Positions 6,006-7,771 of a stretch of 7,771 bases of DNA are shown piece by piece. Source of the DNA: an uncultured Sulfitobacter sp. (GTDB lineage: Bacteria > Pseudomonadota > Alphaproteobacteria > Rhodobacterales > Rhodobacteraceae); assembly GCA_937923365.1 (NCBI GenBank), contig CALAIJ010000115.1, positions 1 to 7,771 on the forward strand. Direction: 5' to 3'. The stretch's first letter is position 1. Each line of letters starts with the position of its first letter. Below the pieces are notes generated by a model. That model saw nothing but the letters and a program-made list of their open reading frames with translations, was not told where the DNA came from and did no database searches. Position numbers and translations under genes: made by a program.

Positions 6006-6749
6006 ATGGCCGGCCATTCCAAATGGGCAAATATCCAGCACCGCAAGGGGCGTCAGGACAAGTTGCGCTCGAAGATGTTTTCCAAGTTCTCCAAAGAGAT
6101 CACGGTCGCGGCCAAGATGGGCGACCCCGACCCCGACAAGAACCCGCGTTTGCGGCTGGCGGTCAAGGAGGCCAAGCAGGCGTCCATGCCCAAGGACAAC
6201 ATCGACCGCGCCATCAAGAAAGCTGTCGGAGGCGACGCGGAGGACTATGAAGAAATCCGCTATGAGGGGTATGGCCCCAACGGCGTCGCGGTCATTGTCG
6301 AGACGATGACGGACAACCGCAACCGGACGGCCTCTACCGTGCGGTCCACCTTCACCAAGAACGGCGGCAATCTGGGCGAGACGGGCAGCGTCGGCTTCAT
6401 GTTCGACCGCAAAGGCGAGGTGACATATCCCGCTGACGCAGGGGATGCCGATACAGTCATGATGGCCGCGATCGAGGCAGGGGCCGAGGATGTGGAAAGC
6501 TCCGAGGACGGGCATACGATCTATTGCGCCGATACCGACCTAAACGAAGTGTCCACCGCCCTTGAGGCTGAACTGGGCGAGAGCGACAGCACCAAGCTGA
6601 TCTGGCGCCCCACCACCACCACCGAGATGGACCTCGAGGCGATGCAAAAGCTGATGAAGCTGATCGATGCGCTAGAGGACGACGACGATGTGCAGCGCGT
6701 TACGGCCAACTTCGAGGCCTCAGACGAGGTGATGGAGGCGTTGGAGTAG
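6006..6749 (+). CDS. yebC: YebC/TACO1/PmpR-family translation factor
   Basis: This 247-residue cytoplasmic protein is full length for the family. It starts with the signature [15 protein letters not shown] and continues with the helical domain 1 (residues 1-77, including [10 protein letters not shown] at 61-70). The glycine-rich [14 protein letters not shown] (86-99), [11 protein letters not shown] (104-114) and [13 protein letters not shown] (121-133) follow, and then the acidic C-terminal domains. Members were first annotated as transcriptional regulators (PmpR). Later work on YebC and mitochondrial TACO1 points to a ribosome-associated role that helps synthesis of proteins with proline runs. 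In many bacteria yebC sits near ruvC; here no ruv gene is visible in the window, since yebC is flanked by a divergent permease and a convergent peptidase. It is probably monocistronic, with its own promoter and a hairpin just after the stop. The family call is very secure. Confidence 0.97.
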   Translation: MAGHSKWANIQHRKGRQDKLRSKMFSKFSKEITVAAKMGDPDPDKNPRLRLAVKEAKQASMPKDNIDRAIKKAVGGDAEDYEEIRYEGYGPNGVAVIVETMTDNRNRTASTVRSTFTKNGGNLGETGSVGFMFDRKGEVTYPADAGDADTVMMAAIEAGAEDVESSEDGHTIYCADTDLNEVSTALEAELGESDSTKLIWRPTTTTEMDLEAMQKLMKLIDALEDDDDVQRVTANFEASDEVMEALE

Positions 6750-6752
6750 GCC

Positions 6753-6770
6753 CTAGGGTCCTGACCCTAG
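6753..6770. terminator. Bidirectional hairpin between yebC and the M20 peptidase gene
   Basis: CTAGGGTC and GACCCTAG are perfect complements around CT, giving in practice a 7-bp stem with a 4-base loop. It begins 3 bases after the yebC stop. Its right arm contains the TAG stop of the convergent peptidase gene (6767-6769). No U-tract follows on either strand, so termination by this hairpin alone is uncertain. It is the only visible structure in the 17-bp gap. Confidence 0.5.
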
Positions 6771-7771
6771 CCTGCACCAATATCCCACCAAAGGCCTGTC
6801 ATCATTTGCAAACCTTCGCGGGCGAGACTTGCGAGCATGTGCTCATCCGGCGCGTGCTGGCTGCACCCGCGGTAGGAATGCGGCACCCAGACCGTTGGCA
6901 GACACAGAATGTCCGTAAAGCAGGCATTTGGGAGTGATCCGGCCAGATTAGGAAGGATATGCGGGGCCTTGCCCGTCGTTTGCGTCAGGGATGCGGCCAC
7001 GCGTTGCACCCAAGGGTGGTCGGGCGGCTGGCGGGTTGCGGCAAAGTCCACGCCATGCTCAGCGACAATCGCCACTGCGTCAAAACCCTGAGTGTCCAGA
7101 TGGCGGCGCAGGGCGGGCAGGATATCATCCGCCTGCGTTCCCACCACAAAGCGCAGCTGGCAGGTGGCATGGGCATGGCCTGCAATGGCGTTCATCGGAG
7201 CAGCGGGCGTGCCTGCCTCCATCGCCAGCACCGCAAAGCTGTTCCAGCCAAAGGCGCGCTCGGCAGGGGTGAGTGTTTCTTCGCCCCAATCGGCATCGAT
7301 CTGCGGGCCGGAGGCATCTTCGATGGGCAGATCGCGCATGGCTGCGCGTATGTCGTCGGTCAGGCTGGTGGGGCGCCATTCAGGCAAGGCAATCTGGCCA
7401 CGGGCATCGGTAAGGGTGGCCAGCGCATGGGCAAGGATCACTGCGGGGTCCGCCAGCAGGCCCCCCCAGTTGCCGGAATGATGCGCACCATCGCGCAAGT
7501 TCACCTCAAGCCGGAAGTTGAGCGCCCCGCGCGCGCCCAGAAAAAGCGTAGGCGTATCAGGGCGCAGGCGTGGTCCGTCCGAAGCGATCAGCACATCTGC
7601 CTTGAGGTTGGCCTTTTCGGCCTCGAACAACGCCGCCAACCCGGGGGAGCCTGTCTCTTCGCCTGTCTCGAACACCCATGTGGCGTTGAACCCCAGACTG
7701 CCGCGTGCGGCGGCTACCTGTTCCATGGCGGCCAGATTGATCAGATGCTGGCCCTTGTTGTCCGCTGTACC
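6767..7771 (-). CDS. M20-family zinc metallopeptidase / dipeptidase, 5' end outside the window
   Basis: The gene enters from the right edge, and the last 334 residues are present. The visible part starts GTADNKGQH, which matches the family motif whose aspartate (residue 4) bridges the two zinc ions. FETGEETGSPG at 34-44 holds the catalytic glutamate pair (38-39), ASDGPR at 63-68 another metal ligand, and HHSGNWGG at 97-104 the start of the dimerisation (lid) domain with its conserved histidine. GCSQHAPDEH at 302-311 holds the last zinc-binding histidine. All expected catalytic and metal residues in this part are intact. Such enzymes hydrolyse dipeptides or N-acyl/N-carbamoyl amino acids in the cytoplasm; the closest style is the M20 dipeptidase group, but substrate is not settled. 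The in-frame ATG at 7726 is internal and not the start, since family sequence continues upstream to the edge. Confidence 0.93.
   Translation of the reverse strand, partial: GTADNKGQHLINLAAMEQVAAARGSLGFNATWVFETGEETGSPGLAALFEAEKANLKADVLIASDGPRLRPDTPTLFLGARGALNFRLEVNLRDGAHHSGNWGGLLADPAVILAHALATLTDARGQIALPEWRPTSLTDDIRAAMRDLPIEDASGPQIDADWGEETLTPAERAFGWNSFAVLAMEAGTPAAPMNAIAGHAHATCQLRFVVGTQADDILPALRRHLDTQGFDAVAIVAEHGVDFAATRQPPDHPWVQRVAASLTQTTGKAPHILPNLAGSLPNACFTDILCLPTVWVPHSYRGCSQHAPDEHMLASLAREGLQMMTGLWWDIGAG

Noticed and set aside
7724..7726. ATG as the start of the M20 peptidase
   Set aside because: The frame continues upstream to the window edge with conserved family sequence (GTADNKGQH), including a zinc-bridging aspartate, so this Met is internal.

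Overview
The window looks like ordinary chromosome of an alphaproteobacterium, most likely a Rhodobacterales (Roseobacter-group) member. That is inferred from the GC-rich coding sequence, the style of the YebC protein and the gene set; it was not tested by any search. No tRNA, rRNA, CRISPR array, transposase, integrase or phage gene is visible. Coding density is very high.

Layout from left to right. (1) Plus strand, 2-3017: the 3' end of a YmdB-type metallophosphoesterase gene, an EamA/DMT transporter gene whose TTG start overlaps the ymdB stop, and after 62 bp an SLC13-family permease with two RCK_C (TrkA_C) domains. These three read as one transcription unit, closed by a GC-rich hairpin. 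(2) Minus strand, 5810-3061: a second SLC13/RCK_C permease followed, after a 119-bp gap full of inverted repeats, by a bile-acid:sodium-symporter (BASS/SBF) family protein. This pair converges on the first unit. (3) A 195-bp divergent intergenic region with a plausible yebC promoter and a perfect 10-bp inverted repeat. (4) Plus strand, 6006-6749: yebC, a ribosome-associated translation factor of the YebC/TACO1 family. (5) Minus strand, 6767 to the right edge: the C-terminal 334 residues of an M20-family zinc metallopeptidase, convergent with yebC and only 17 bp from it. A hairpin between the two overlaps the peptidase stop codon.

The centre of the window is a block of four polytopic membrane transporters of three families (DMT, SLC13 twice, BASS) between two housekeeping genes. 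SLC13 and BASS proteins usually move anions such as dicarboxylates, sulfate, bile acids or other organic acids with sodium. The block may therefore handle organic or inorganic anions, but nothing in the window names a substrate and no regulator or catabolic enzyme lies beside it. The most distinctive signals are the run of three back-to-back dyads at 3953-4010, the swapped NNT motif between the two SLC13 paralogs, and the inverted repeat in the divergent promoter region. I found no convincing evidence of an undescribed multi-gene system.
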